Source: Massilia terrae
Lineage (GTDB): Bacteria > Pseudomonadota > Gammaproteobacteria > Burkholderiales > Burkholderiaceae_D
Reading direction: 5' to 3'
Assembly (NCBI RefSeq): GCF_024753145.1
Contig: NZ_JANUGU010000001.1
Span: forward strand, 1,426,001 to 1,490,000
DNA length: 64,000 bases
Shown: piece by piece, positions 42,083-50,862 of the stretch
Layout: each line of letters starts with the position of its first letter
How positions within the stretch are numbered: position 1 is the stretch's first letter
The notes under the pieces: generated by a model
Told to the model about the DNA's origin: nothing
Seen by the model: the letters and a program-made list of their open reading frames with translations, nothing else
Database searches by the model: none
Program-made: the position numbers and the translations under genes

Positions 42083-43134
42083 AGCCCGCCCTCCCCGGCA
42101 TCGAAGCCGTTGCCGAGCACCTGCCCCACAAGATATGTTCGTCGTCCGCTTGATTCGTAATAGGTCCGCGCCAGCATCTCGGTGACGATGCCAGTGCAGA
42201 TGAACTGCACGCCAATCACCGCGACCAGCACGCCCAGCATGAGCAGCGGCCGGTTGGCGATCGGCTCGCTGAACATCAGCTTGCGCCACGCAAGCCAGGC
42301 TAGGACAAGCGCCCCGGCGAAGCCGCACACCAGCCCGATGCGCCCGAAGAAGTGTCCCGGCATGGCCCGATAGCGCGCGAAGAAGTACATCGACAGCAGA
42401 TCGAGCAGGACCTTGAAGGTGCGAGCCAGGCCGTACTTGGATTTGCCATGCACGCGTGGGAGATGGCTGACCGGCTCTTCCCTGATGCGCGCGGGCGCAG
42501 TGACCGTGGCCAGCCAGGTCGGGATGAAACGGTGCATTTCGCCATACAGCCGCACTTGCCGCACGACGTCTGCGCGAAATACCTTGAGCGAGCAGCCGTA
42601 ATCATGCAGCCGGACGCCGGTGACGGCGCCGATCAGCCGGTTGGCGCACCACGACGGCAGTTTGCGGAACCAGAGATTGTCTTGCCGCGCCTGCCGCCAG
42701 CCCACCAGCAGATCAAGGTCTTCGTCCATCAGGCGCCGCACCATCCGCACGATGTCTTGCGGATCGTTCTGCTGGTCGCCGTCCATGGTGACGATGATGC
42801 TTCCCTCGGCCACGTCGATGCCGGCCTGCATGGCCGCGGTCTGGCCGAAGTTCCGCCGCAGTATCACGGCGCGGACCCGGTCCGGGCAGCCGGCGACGGC
42901 ATCGCGAATGAGATCGCCCGTGCCGTCGCCGCTGCCGTCGTCCACCAGGATGAGCTGCCAGGGCCAGGGCGATTCCAGCATGGCGGCCTGCACGCGCGTC
43001 ACCAGCTGCTGGACGTTGCCGGCTTCGTCGAACATTGGCACCACCAGCGACAGGCGCTCCGCATGCGGACACGCGGGCGATTGGCGCGGCGCCGGCACCG
43101 TCTGCAAGGGCTGCAGGTCACGCATGATAGTCAT
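42079..43134 (-). CDS. GT2 polyprenyl-phosphate glycosyltransferase (ArnC/DPM1-like)
   Basis: A 351-residue enzyme. The GT-A domain has LSLVVPMFDEAGNVQQLVTR, LILVDDGSGDGTGDLIRDAV, EGSIIVTMDGDQQNDPQDIV (the DxD region) and RLHDYGCSLKVFRADVVRQV. Two C-terminal membrane helices follow (GFAGALVLAWLAWRKL and MLGVLVAVIGVQFICTGIVT). It should move a sugar from a nucleotide to undecaprenyl phosphate on the cytoplasmic face. It overlaps the epimerase end by 17 bases and the ArnT-like start by 4, so all three are translated together. An ATG nine bases later is an alternative start. Confidence 0.92.
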   Translation of the reverse strand: MTIMRDLQPLQTVPAPRQSPACPHAERLSLVVPMFDEAGNVQQLVTRVQAAMLESPWPWQLILVDDGSGDGTGDLIRDAVAGCPDRVRAVILRRNFGQTAAMQAGIDVAEGSIIVTMDGDQQNDPQDIVRMVRRLMDEDLDLLVGWRQARQDNLWFRKLPSWCANRLIGAVTGVRLHDYGCSLKVFRADVVRQVRLYGEMHRFIPTWLATVTAPARIREEPVSHLPRVHGKSKYGLARTFKVLLDLLSMYFFARYRAMPGHFFGRIGLVCGFAGALVLAWLAWRKLMFSEPIANRPLLMLGVLVAVIGVQFICTGIVTEMLARTYYESSGRRTYLVGQVLGNGFDAGEGGL

Positions 43135-44131
43135 GGAACCAGCGCACGAAGTGGCCGATGCCAGTGGCGAGCGGCGTGGATGGCGCCCACTGGATAGCCT
43201 GCTGCAAATCGCGCGTATCCGCGCAGGTGGCGAGCATGTCGGCTTCCGGCATGGGCCGCATCACCCGCTCCGCCTTGCGCCCAAGCGCGCGTTCCAGTTC
43301 GGCGATGAAGTCGCCCAAGGCGACCGGCTCCTGGTTGCCGACGTTATAGATGCGGTACGGGGCATGGCTGGTCGCCGGGTCGGGCTGGGCCGGGTCGAAG
43401 GCCGGGTTGGACATGGCCGGCCGCTCGGCCACGCGCGCAATCGATTCGACCACGTCGTCGATGTAGGTGAAGTCGCGCAGCATGCGCCCGCTGTTAAAGA
43501 CCTGGATCGGCCGTCCTTGCGTGATGGCGTGCGCGAACAGCATGGGCGCCATGTCCGGCCGCCCCCACGGACCGTAGACGGTGAAGAAGCGCAGCCCCGT
43601 GGTGGGCAAGCCGTACAGGTGACTGTAGCTGTGCGCCAGCAGTTCGTCGCTGCGTTTGGTGGCTGCGTACAGGCTCACCGGATGGTTGGCGCCATGATGC
43701 TCGGAGAACGGCATGCTCCGGTTGGCGCCGTAAGTGCTGGAGCTGCTCGCATACAGCAGGTGGCCCACGCCATGCCGCCGGCAGCATTCGATGACGTTGG
43801 CGAAAGCGACCACGTTATTGCGCACGCATTCGTGTGGATGCTCCATCGAGTAGCGCACCCCGGTTTGCGCGGCGAGGTGGATCACGCACTCGAAGCGGTG
43901 CTCCGCGAACAGCGTTTCCACATCGTCGGCCTCGGCCAGATCGAGCTGGAAGAAGCACAAGCCCGGCGCATGCCGCAACTGCGCCAGCCGGCGCGCCTTG
44001 ATCGCCGGATCGGCACAAGGCCCCAGATGATCCACGCCGACCACCACCATGCCTTGCGCGAGCAGGCGCCGCGCCATGTGCATGCCGATAAAGCCAGCCA
44101 CTCCGGTGAGCAGAATCATCGCGATGTCCAC
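43118..44131 (-). CDS. NAD-dependent nucleotide-sugar epimerase (UDP-glucuronate 4-epimerase-like)
   Basis: A 337-residue SDR epimerase. The Rossmann start is ILLTGVAGFIGMHMARRLLA (GxxGxxG), and VIHLAAQTGVRYSMEHPHEC follows. The catalytic Ser and Tyr-Lys are in LLYASSSSTYGANRSMPFSE and PVSLYAATKRSDELLAHSYS. RFFTVYGPWGRPDMAPMLFA is characteristic of the UDP-glucuronate/UDP-galacturonate epimerase (CapI/GAE) branch. It probably interconverts UDP-GlcA and UDP-GalA and supplies the sugar for the GT2 and ArnT-like enzymes that follow in this operon. An ATG 12 bases inside (MILLTG) is a possible alternative start. Confidence 0.88.
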   Translation of the reverse strand: MDIAMILLTGVAGFIGMHMARRLLAQGMVVVGVDHLGPCADPAIKARRLAQLRHAPGLCFFQLDLAEADDVETLFAEHRFECVIHLAAQTGVRYSMEHPHECVRNNVVAFANVIECCRRHGVGHLLYASSSSTYGANRSMPFSEHHGANHPVSLYAATKRSDELLAHSYSHLYGLPTTGLRFFTVYGPWGRPDMAPMLFAHAITQGRPIQVFNSGRMLRDFTYIDDVVESIARVAERPAMSNPAFDPAQPDPATSHAPYRIYNVGNQEPVALGDFIAELERALGRKAERVMRPMPEADMLATCADTRDLQQAIQWAPSTPLATGIGHFVRWFHDYHA

Positions 44132-44341
44132 GCATGAAAAACGGAGCTGCCATCTTCGCTGGCTGAGTTAAGCGAACAACGATGCAAATCAAACGAACGC
44201 GGGAATGCTTTGGCCTTGAACAGGTCATCCGAACCGGAGAATGCGCGTACACATGCATACATTTCTTGTTCTGGCGACTCCGGTGTATTCTTGCCGCCAA
44301 ATCTCAACCCGCCGGACTGGCATCATGAAAGGACCGCCAAC

Positions 44342-46984
44342 TTGAACCGTCTCGCTCCCCGCGCCATCGCGCTTGCCCTCGCTTCCGTCTTCGCCTTCAG
44401 CGCCCACGCGGCCACCATGCCGCCGCGCGCGCAGACGCCTTACCTGTCGCAAGGCGATGCCGCGGCGCGCGCGGCGCGCGTGTCGAATGTCGATTACCTG
44501 CTCGACTTCACGCTGACCGGCAAGGAAAGCTTCGCCAACACCACCACGCTAACCTTCGACCTGGCCGATACCAGCGCGCCGCTGACCATCGACCTCGACA
44601 AGGCCACGATCAAGCGCCTGACCGTCAATGGCAAGGAAGTGAAGCCGGACTACAACCAGTGGTTCATCACGATCGCGCCGCAGGACCTGGCCAAGGGCCG
44701 CAACACGGTCACCGTGGCTTTCGAGCGCCTGCACAGCACCAATGGCGAAGGGCTGCACCGCATGGTCGACCCGGTGGACGGCCGCGTGTACACCTACTCG
44801 CACTTCGAGCCGGCCGCGGCGCACCAGATGTTCGCCTCCTTTGACCAGCCGGACCTGAAGGCCACCTACACGCTCACGGCCACCGTGCCGGCCGACTGGC
44901 AGGTGGTGTCCGCCACGCGCGAAACGAAGATCGACGACGTTGCCGGTGGCAAGCGCTGGACCTTCCCACGCACCAAGAAACTGAGCCCGTACAACTTCTC
45001 GATGCACGCCGGCCCGTACAAGGTCTGGGAAGACACTTCCGGCAAGTACCCGATGCGCCTGTTCGCGCGCCAGTCGGTGGCTTCGCAGATCAAGCCGGCC
45101 GAATGGTTCCGCTACACCAAGGCCGGCCTGAACTTCTTCGACCAGTACTTCGGCATTCCCTACCAGTTCGCCAAATACGACCAGATCCTGGTGCCGGACT
45201 TCCTGTACGGCGCGATGGAAAACTCGGCCGCCATCACCTTCGCCGAGCGCGGCTTCATGTACAAGGCCGACATGACCGCGGCCCAGCGCCAGTCGCTGGC
45301 GGGCGTGATCATGCACGAGATGGCGCACCAGTGGTTTGGCGACATGGTGACCATGAAGTGGTGGAACGGCCTGTGGCTGAACGAAAGCTTTGCCGAATTC
45401 ATGGGCGTGCTGGGCACCGCCGAAGCGACCGAGTTCAAGGATGCATGGCAGGCGTTTTATTCCGAACGTGAAGCCGGCGCCTACGCACAGGATCAGAAAT
45501 CGACCACGCACCCGATCGAGGTGACGGTGGCGACCACGCAGAATGCCTTCGACAATATCGACGCCATCACCTACTCCAAGGGCGCGGCCACGCTGATGCA
45601 GTTGCGCCACCTGCTGGGTGAGGACGTGTTCCGCAAGGGCGTGCACGAGTACCTGACCAAGTACGCGTACAGGAACGCGACGCTGGACGACTTTATCGGC
45701 ACGCTGGGCAAGACCGCGCACCGCGACCTGTCGCAATGGACCCGCCAGTGGCTGTACCAGCCGGGCGTGAACACGATTACCGCCAACTACAGCTGCAAGG
45801 GCGGCAAGGTCGACTCCTTTGCAATAGACCAGAACGCCACCAAACAGTTCCCGACCCTGCGCGAACAGCGCGTGCAGGTCGCCAGCTTCCGCCTGAACAA
45901 TGGCCAGCTTGAACTGATCAAGAACGTGCCGGTCACCTACGCCGGCACCCGGACCAAGGTCACGGCGCTGGCCGGCAGCGCTTGCCCGGACCTGGTCTAC
46001 GCTAACTATCAGAACTGGGGCTTCGCCAAGGTCCAGCTCGACCAGCGCTCGTTCGAGACCGCGCGCGAGCACCTGGCCAGCGTGTCCGATCCGCTGCTGC
46101 GCACCATGCTGTGGCACAGCCTGTGGGATGCGGTGCGCGACGCCAAGCTGCCGCTCAAGGACTTCATCCCGGTGGTGCTGAAGAATGCGCCGCACGAGAA
46201 GGACTACACGCTGCTGGGCGACGTGCTGGGCAAGGCTGCCGGCTCCAAGGCCTACCTCGACGTGATGGGCATCGACAACGCGTGGGCGCGCCAGACCCGC
46301 AAGGCGCTGGAGGACATGGCCTGGAACGGCACGCTCGCCAGCAAGGGTGACGACAACTTCCAGCGCCGCTGGTTCGGCACCTACGTCGGCATGGCGAGCA
46401 CGCCGGAAGGCCTGGCGCGGCTGGCCGAGATTCTCGATGGCAAGACCAAGGTCGACGGGCTGGCCATCAACCAGGACCTGCGATGGAATATCATTTCGCA
46501 CCTGAGCCGCTATAACTACCCGGGCAGCGATGCACTCATCAAGGCTGAGCAGGAGCGCGACAAGTCCGATACCGGCCAGGCCGCCGCACTGGCCGCAACC
46601 GTGGTCCGCCCGGATGCCGCGAACAAGGCCGAGTGGCTGGCGACCGTGGGCGATCCGAAGACCAAGCTGCCGTTCTCGAAAGTGCGCATCGCGATGTTCA
46701 GCATGTTCCCGGCCGAGCAGCGCGGATTGGCCGAACAAAGCGCCGACCAGCGCCTGGCGCAATTGCCTGAGCTGGACAAGACCGCCGGCGAAGTCTATAT
46801 GCGAGCCTACAGCGGCAGCATGATTCCGTCGTCATGCACCCCGGCCAGCGTCAAGCGCCTGTCGGATGCCGCCGCGAAAATGACCGCGCTGTCGGCGGGC
46901 ACCCGCCGCGGGCTGGTCGATACGCTGGAGGAAGACCAGCGCTGCGTCGCCATGAAGAACGCGATGACGGAGCCGAAGAACTGA
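44342..46984 (+). CDS. M1 family zinc aminopeptidase, exported
   Basis: An 880-residue aminopeptidase N-type protein. The likely start is a TTG at 44342 with GAAAGGA 8 bases before it. It gives a clean signal peptide (NRLAPRAIALALASVFAFSA), whereas the ATG at 44210 lies inside the divergent gene's upstream zone. The catalytic domain has LYGAMENSAAITFAERG (GAMEN), then VIMHEMAHQWFGDMVTMKWW and LWLNESFAEF (HExxH-18-E). A long helical ERAP1-like C-terminal domain follows. It removes N-terminal residues from peptides in the periplasm. It is divergent from the epimerase operon. Confidence 0.92.
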   Translation: MNRLAPRAIALALASVFAFSAHAATMPPRAQTPYLSQGDAAARAARVSNVDYLLDFTLTGKESFANTTTLTFDLADTSAPLTIDLDKATIKRLTVNGKEVKPDYNQWFITIAPQDLAKGRNTVTVAFERLHSTNGEGLHRMVDPVDGRVYTYSHFEPAAAHQMFASFDQPDLKATYTLTATVPADWQVVSATRETKIDDVAGGKRWTFPRTKKLSPYNFSMHAGPYKVWEDTSGKYPMRLFARQSVASQIKPAEWFRYTKAGLNFFDQYFGIPYQFAKYDQILVPDFLYGAMENSAAITFAERGFMYKADMTAAQRQSLAGVIMHEMAHQWFGDMVTMKWWNGLWLNESFAEFMGVLGTAEATEFKDAWQAFYSEREAGAYAQDQKSTTHPIEVTVATTQNAFDNIDAITYSKGAATLMQLRHLLGEDVFRKGVHEYLTKYAYRNATLDDFIGTLGKTAHRDLSQWTRQWLYQPGVNTITANYSCKGGKVDSFAIDQNATKQFPTLREQRVQVASFRLNNGQLELIKNVPVTYAGTRTKVTALAGSACPDLVYANYQNWGFAKVQLDQRSFETAREHLASVSDPLLRTMLWHSLWDAVRDAKLPLKDFIPVVLKNAPHEKDYTLLGDVLGKAAGSKAYLDVMGIDNAWARQTRKALEDMAWNGTLASKGDDNFQRRWFGTYVGMASTPEGLARLAEILDGKTKVDGLAINQDLRWNIISHLSRYNYPGSDALIKAEQERDKSDTGQAAALAATVVRPDAANKAEWLATVGDPKTKLPFSKVRIAMFSMFPAEQRGLAEQSADQRLAQLPELDKTAGEVYMRAYSGSMIPSSCTPASVKRLSDAAAKMTALSAGTRRGLVDTLEEDQRCVAMKNAMTEPKN

Positions 46985-47715
46985 TCCTCGCCGCGTCGAA
47001 CGAGGCGGGACTGCCGCGGCGCTGGTGGCCGCTGGCGGTCTCGCTGCTGGTGCACACGCTGTTGATCGCGCTGTGGATCAGGCATGCCGACCAGCCGCCG
47101 GTGGCGGTAGAAACGCCAGAGCCGCTGTCCGTGCTGCTGTTGCCGGCGCCAGCTGTGCGCGTGCCAAAGCTGCCTGCAACGGCGCCGGACAAACGCAAGG
47201 ACGCGCGTTCGCCCCGCCCGTCGGCCCTTGCGCCGCCAAAGAGTCCGGCACCTCCCGCGACGCCTGTCGCGCCAGTGGCGGTTCAGGCGGAAGCGCCCGC
47301 GCCCCCGGCCGCCGCGCAGATCCTCGAAGATTCTCGCCACGATATCGGCAACATCGGCCGCGAACTGCGCGGCCAGGACGGCGTTTCGCCGCTGCGCGCC
47401 CGGCCCGCGCCACCAGTACTCACGCCTAGCGGCAAATGGAGCCGTTTTGCCCAGCAACTGGAGGACGCGCACATCGAGCGCTCGCCCAACATCGTCACGG
47501 AGGAATACACAGCGCCCGACGGCCGCGTTCTTTATCGCACGCGTCAAGGAAACAAAGTGATATGCCGCCAATCCGGCAGCCCCGGACCGCCCGCCACCTG
47601 GCGCAGCGAAGAAGCGGTGCGCGCCGGCGCCGGCAGCAAATCGACGCTGGGTGTAGGCAACAGCGCCGGCAACGTACTCTGTCCCGAAAGCGACCGCGAC
47701 TGGAATAAACTCTAA
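46834..47715 (+). CDS. unknown membrane-anchored protein with Pro/Ala linker (TonB-like layout)
   Basis: The coding signal is clear from about 46981 on. The only in-frame ATG is at 46834, overlapping the M1 gene by 151 bases. A CTG at 46981 with GGAG upstream, overlapping the M1 stop, is the more natural start. From there the product has one membrane helix (WWPLAVSLLVHTLLIALWI), a Pro/Ala-rich periplasmic linker of ~90 residues and a C-terminal domain with FAQQLEDAHIERSPNIVTEE, YRTRQGNKVICRQSGSPGPP (one of two Cys) and GNVLCPESDRDWNKL. The plan is like TonB, but no TonB C-terminal motif is seen. It is likely co-transcribed with the aminopeptidase. Function unknown. Confidence 0.68.
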   Translation: MHPGQRQAPVGCRRENDRAVGGHPPRAGRYAGGRPALRRHEERDDGAEELILAASNEAGLPRRWWPLAVSLLVHTLLIALWIRHADQPPVAVETPEPLSVLLLPAPAVRVPKLPATAPDKRKDARSPRPSALAPPKSPAPPATPVAPVAVQAEAPAPPAAAQILEDSRHDIGNIGRELRGQDGVSPLRARPAPPVLTPSGKWSRFAQQLEDAHIERSPNIVTEEYTAPDGRVLYRTRQGNKVICRQSGSPGPPATWRSEEAVRAGAGSKSTLGVGNSAGNVLCPESDRDWNKL

Positions 47716-48029
47716 CGCGGCGCCACGCAAGTTTCGGCCAGCCGGCGCCACGCCCCCTCGGCCTGGCAACCGGAACCGGGCTGCTCGCGCAACACCCGGG
47801 CCAGGTCCGGCAGCGGCGCGGGATTGACTTGCACGTTCGGCTTGATCGGGACGCACAGCGCGTCCTGCCAGGCCGCCGAATACGTTTTCGGAATCGGCAC
47901 CGGCCCGCGCAGCCGCACCGCGGCCTGTTCGCACGCGCCGCGGGACTGGTAGCGGCCATGCGGCGCCGCCTGCTGCAGCGTGACGTCCAGGTTCTGCTGC
48001 AAATACACCATCAAGATCATCGTGAACAT
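47712..48029 (-). CDS. small membrane-anchored or exported unknown protein
   Basis: A 105-residue product. The start at 48027-48029 has a TGGAG site. The first 15 residues (MFTMILMVYLQQNLDVTL) form a short hydrophobic lead, weak as a signal peptide. Three Cys residues follow in RGACEQAAVRLRG, DALCVPIKPNVQV and SGCQAEGAWRRLAETC, which could form disulfides outside the cytoplasm. There is no known family. Its stop overlaps the convergent upstream gene by 4 bases, which supports both being real. Confidence 0.68.
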   Translation of the reverse strand: MFTMILMVYLQQNLDVTLQQAAPHGRYQSRGACEQAAVRLRGPVPIPKTYSAAWQDALCVPIKPNVQVNPAPLPDLARVLREQPGSGCQAEGAWRRLAETCVAPR

Positions 48030-48133
48030 CGCGACTCCATGAAAACCGGCGGGCATGGCGCACACCTGCGCTGGATCAGTTGTGCCGGGTGCGCGGCACG
48101 CTAGCCTGAGCGGACTTTTTTGAGAGGGCGTCC

Positions 48134-48988
48134 ATGTTCAAGCTGATTACCTGGAACATCCAGAGCGCACGCAGTCCGGCCGGCGGCGCCGACCTTGACC
48201 GCATTATCGCTTGCCTCGATCGTTTTTCCGATTTCGACGTATTGTGCGTGCAGGAGGTCGCCAGCGGATTCGCCGCGCGCGATGGCAGCGAAAGCGGCGA
48301 CCAGTTTGCCGGCCTGGCGCGCCGGCTGCCCGGCTATGCGGCGGTCGAAGGCGTGTTCACCGACACGCTGCATGCGGACGGCGGACGAAGGCGACTGGGT
48401 TGCATGATCTTTTCACGCCATCCCGTCCTGCAGGTGTTCCGCCATTCCCTGCCCTGGCCGCCGGACCCGGAGATGATGAGCATGCCGCGCGGCGTCCTGG
48501 AAGCAACCGTGCAAGCGCCTTCCGGCCTGCTGCGCGTGATGACGACCCACCTCGAGCATTTGTCCGAGCGCCAGCGCATGGCGCAAGTCGAGCACGTACG
48601 CGAGCTGCACCGCGAAGCCTGGGCCCACGCGGCCTGCCCGCGGCCCGGCCCGCCCGGCGCCGGCGCCTTCGCCGCCTTGCCGCGCGCAGCGCCAGCCATC
48701 CTCGCGGGGGACTTCAATATGCTGCCGCATTCGCTGGAGTACCTGCGCATGCTCGCCTCCTTCGCCGACGGCACCCTGGCCTGGCGCGATGCATGGCAGA
48801 TCGCCCATCCCGGCCGCCGGCACGCGCCCACGGTCGGCCTGCACAGCGACGCGCCCGCGTCCGGTCTCCCTTTTACCTTCGACTACATCTTCATCAGCGC
48901 CGACCTGGCCGCGCGGGTGCGCCAGCTGCGCGTCGATGGCAGCGAGGAGGGGTCGGATCATCAGGCCATGCTGCTGGAGCTGGACTAA
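48134..48988 (+). CDS. endonuclease/exonuclease/phosphatase-fold hydrolase
   Basis: A 284-residue EEP-family enzyme. All core motifs are present: KLITWNIQSARSPAGG (Asn), DVLCVQEVASGFAA (QE), MTTHLEHLSERQRMAQVEHV (His), PAILAGDFNMLPHS (GDFN), TFDYIFISADLAARVRQL and EEGSDHQAMLLELD (SDH). It should hydrolyse phosphodiester or phosphate ester bonds with Mg2+. No signal peptide is seen, so it acts in the cytoplasm. Substrates in this family range from DNA to inositol phosphates and lipids; none can be chosen here. It stands alone, divergent from a small exported protein. Confidence 0.9.
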   Translation: MFKLITWNIQSARSPAGGADLDRIIACLDRFSDFDVLCVQEVASGFAARDGSESGDQFAGLARRLPGYAAVEGVFTDTLHADGGRRRLGCMIFSRHPVLQVFRHSLPWPPDPEMMSMPRGVLEATVQAPSGLLRVMTTHLEHLSERQRMAQVEHVRELHREAWAHAACPRPGPPGAGAFAALPRAAPAILAGDFNMLPHSLEYLRMLASFADGTLAWRDAWQIAHPGRRHAPTVGLHSDAPASGLPFTFDYIFISADLAARVRQLRVDGSEEGSDHQAMLLELD

Positions 48989-49099
48989 TCGGGAAACGGC
49001 GAGTTTGCGCTAGCGCAAAGCGATGTTTGCGGCAGATGGCAGTACGTGAAGTTGTCGTACTGTAAAAATATTCGGGTCCCCCTTGCCTCGGGAGTGCCC

Positions 49100-50266
49100 A
49101 TGCCACGCAACGTTTACACCCTCACCCGGTTCGCGCTCACCGCGCTGCCTTGCTGCCTGGTGGTGGCGCTGGCCGCTTGCCGCATGCGCGCAGGCGGCTC
49201 GGAACAGCTCGTGATTCCGGAAGTCGTCCGCGCCAACCTGTACGTCTCGCCGAGCGGCAACGACAGCAACCCAGGCACCGCGGACGAGCCGTTCCGGACC
49301 ATCATGCGCGCCGCCCAGGTGGTCACGCCCGGCACCACCGTTCACGTCGCGCCGGGCGTGTACACCGGCGGTTTCAAGACCACCGCCAACGGCAGCATGG
49401 AGGCGCGCATCATCTACGAATCGACTGAACGATGGGGAGCGAAGATCGTGCCGCCCCTGAATTCGGGCTCATCGACAGCGTGGCAAAACCGCGGCAACTA
49501 CGTCGACATCGTCGGCTTCGAAGTCGATGGCAGCCAGTACCAGGGTGGCGCAAAATGGCTGGGCGGCATCTACAACGGCGGCTCCTACGTCGCCATCCGC
49601 AACAACCAGGTCCACCACATCGCCAACGACGTGCCGTGCGAGAGCAGCGGCGGGGCCGGGATCGGGGTCGATGGTTACTATCGCGGCGTCAAGTCCGAAG
49701 TCACGGGCAACAGCGTGCACGATATCGGGCCGGACAACTGCCGCTTCATCCACGGCATCTACATCAGCACCTCGGCGACGGTGCGCAGCAATATCGTGTT
49801 CCGCATTTCCGGCGCGGGTATCCACCTCTGGCATGACGCCAACAATGTGCTCATCGCCGGGAACACGGTGACGGGTTCGGAGACCGGCATCGTCGTCGGC
49901 GGCGGTGACTACTACCATACGCAGGGACCGAACGACCGCACCCAGGTGCTCAACAACATCGTCTATGACAACCGCAGCGGCATCGTCGAGCAAGGCAATA
50001 CCGGGAAGCACAACAGTTTCCGGAATAATCTGGTGTACCAGAACAATGGGGCGGATTGGAGGCTGTCCGAAGGCATGAGCCATTCGGGAACGATCGCGGC
50101 GGCGCCGGGATTCGTGGCCTACGATCGGAAGGGGACGTCGGACTTTCGGCCCGGGGCGAAGTCACCGGCGGTTGGGAAAGGCGTGCGCGCAGCCGATGGG
50201 GCGGATCAGGATTTTGAAGGCAAAGTGCGCGGGCAAAGCATCGATATAGGGGCGGTGCAGCATTAA
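49100..50266 (+). CDS. beta-helix lipoprotein, paralog of the protein at 341
   Basis: A 388-residue surface protein. The ATG at 49100 with GGGAG upstream gives a lipoprotein signal (RFALTALPCCLVVALAAC, lipobox LAAC). Then come LYVSPSGNDSNPGTADEPFR, VHVAPGVYTGGFKTTANGSM and NRGNYVDIVGFEVDGSQY, the DUF1565-type start. About 250 residues of right-handed beta-helix repeats follow (YISTSATVRSNIVFRISGAG, HLWHDANNVLIAGNTVTGSE). It mirrors the secreted protein at 341-1486 motif by motif, but it is lipid-anchored where the other is soluble. A polysaccharide target is likely; the exact activity is unknown. A palindromic repeat follows the stop. Confidence 0.87.
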   Translation: MPRNVYTLTRFALTALPCCLVVALAACRMRAGGSEQLVIPEVVRANLYVSPSGNDSNPGTADEPFRTIMRAAQVVTPGTTVHVAPGVYTGGFKTTANGSMEARIIYESTERWGAKIVPPLNSGSSTAWQNRGNYVDIVGFEVDGSQYQGGAKWLGGIYNGGSYVAIRNNQVHHIANDVPCESSGGAGIGVDGYYRGVKSEVTGNSVHDIGPDNCRFIHGIYISTSATVRSNIVFRISGAGIHLWHDANNVLIAGNTVTGSETGIVVGGGDYYHTQGPNDRTQVLNNIVYDNRSGIVEQGNTGKHNSFRNNLVYQNNGADWRLSEGMSHSGTIAAAPGFVAYDRKGTSDFRPGAKSPAVGKGVRAADGADQDFEGKVRGQSIDIGAVQH

Positions 50267-50279
50267 CTGCATCAAAGAC

Positions 50280-50308
50280 CGTCGTTCCCGGCACTGCCGG
50301 GAACGACG
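50280..50308. repeat. REP-like palindrome, singlet, between convergent genes
   Basis: Perfect 14-base arms CGTCGTTCCCGGCA (50280-50293) and TGCCGGGAACGACG (50295-50308) around a single base. It has the same core as the palindrome at 2130. It lies between the convergent beta-helix and arsC genes and may also terminate both. Confidence 0.8.
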
Positions 50309-50328
50309 TTCTCTCTGATTAAAAGTGA

Positions 50329-50676
50329 TCAGAGAATCTCGTTCACCAACTCCGCCGGCCGGCACAGGCGCACACCCTTCGGCGTCACCACGAACGGCCG
50401 GTTGATCAGGATCGGATGCGCCAGCATGGCGTCCAGCAGCGCATCATCCGACAGCGCCGGATTATCCAGCCCCAGCTCCGCATAGACAGCCTCCTTCGAG
50501 CGGATCGCCTCGCGCACGGTCAGCCCGGCTTTGGCGATCATCCCGCGCAGTTCCTCGCGCGACGGCGGCGTGGCCAGGTAATCGACGACGCGCGGCTCGA
50601 TGCCGTGCTCGCGCAGCAGCTCGAGGGTGTTGCGCGAAGTGCCGCACCGGCCATTGTGGTAAATCGTGGTATCCAT
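50329..50676 (-). CDS. arsC: arsenate reductase-like protein (ArsC/Spx family)
   Basis: A 115-residue thioredoxin-fold protein of the glutaredoxin-dependent ArsC family. DTTIYHNGRCGTSRNTLELL carries the catalytic Cys11 and following Arg. EPRVVDYLATPPSREELRGM, ILINRPFVVTPKGVRLCRPA and the Arg trio complete the family pattern. It reduces arsenate to arsenite using glutathione/glutaredoxin. No ars operon genes adjoin it, so a general YffB-like role is possible. The start at 50676 is the first ATG of the domain. Confidence 0.9.
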   Translation of the reverse strand: MDTTIYHNGRCGTSRNTLELLREHGIEPRVVDYLATPPSREELRGMIAKAGLTVREAIRSKEAVYAELGLDNPALSDDALLDAMLAHPILINRPFVVTPKGVRLCRPAELVNEIL

Positions 50677-50862
50677 TCGTGCACGCTCCAGGTGATGTGT
50701 CAGGTTGGCAGCATGATACCCGCGCCGGCCCGGCCGTTCCAGCCCGGCGCTTGTCGCTGCTTTGCGCTCGCTATAGAATTCAGCGCTGATTTCCGCGGCG
50801 AAATGTCGTTTCATCGCCGACAATAAAATACGAGACACGGCCTAGCGCCACCTGGAGAAACA

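Noticed and set aside
44549..46762. 737-codon minus-strand frame
   Set aside because: Fully antisense to the M1 aminopeptidase, with no family motifs; a codon-bias shadow.
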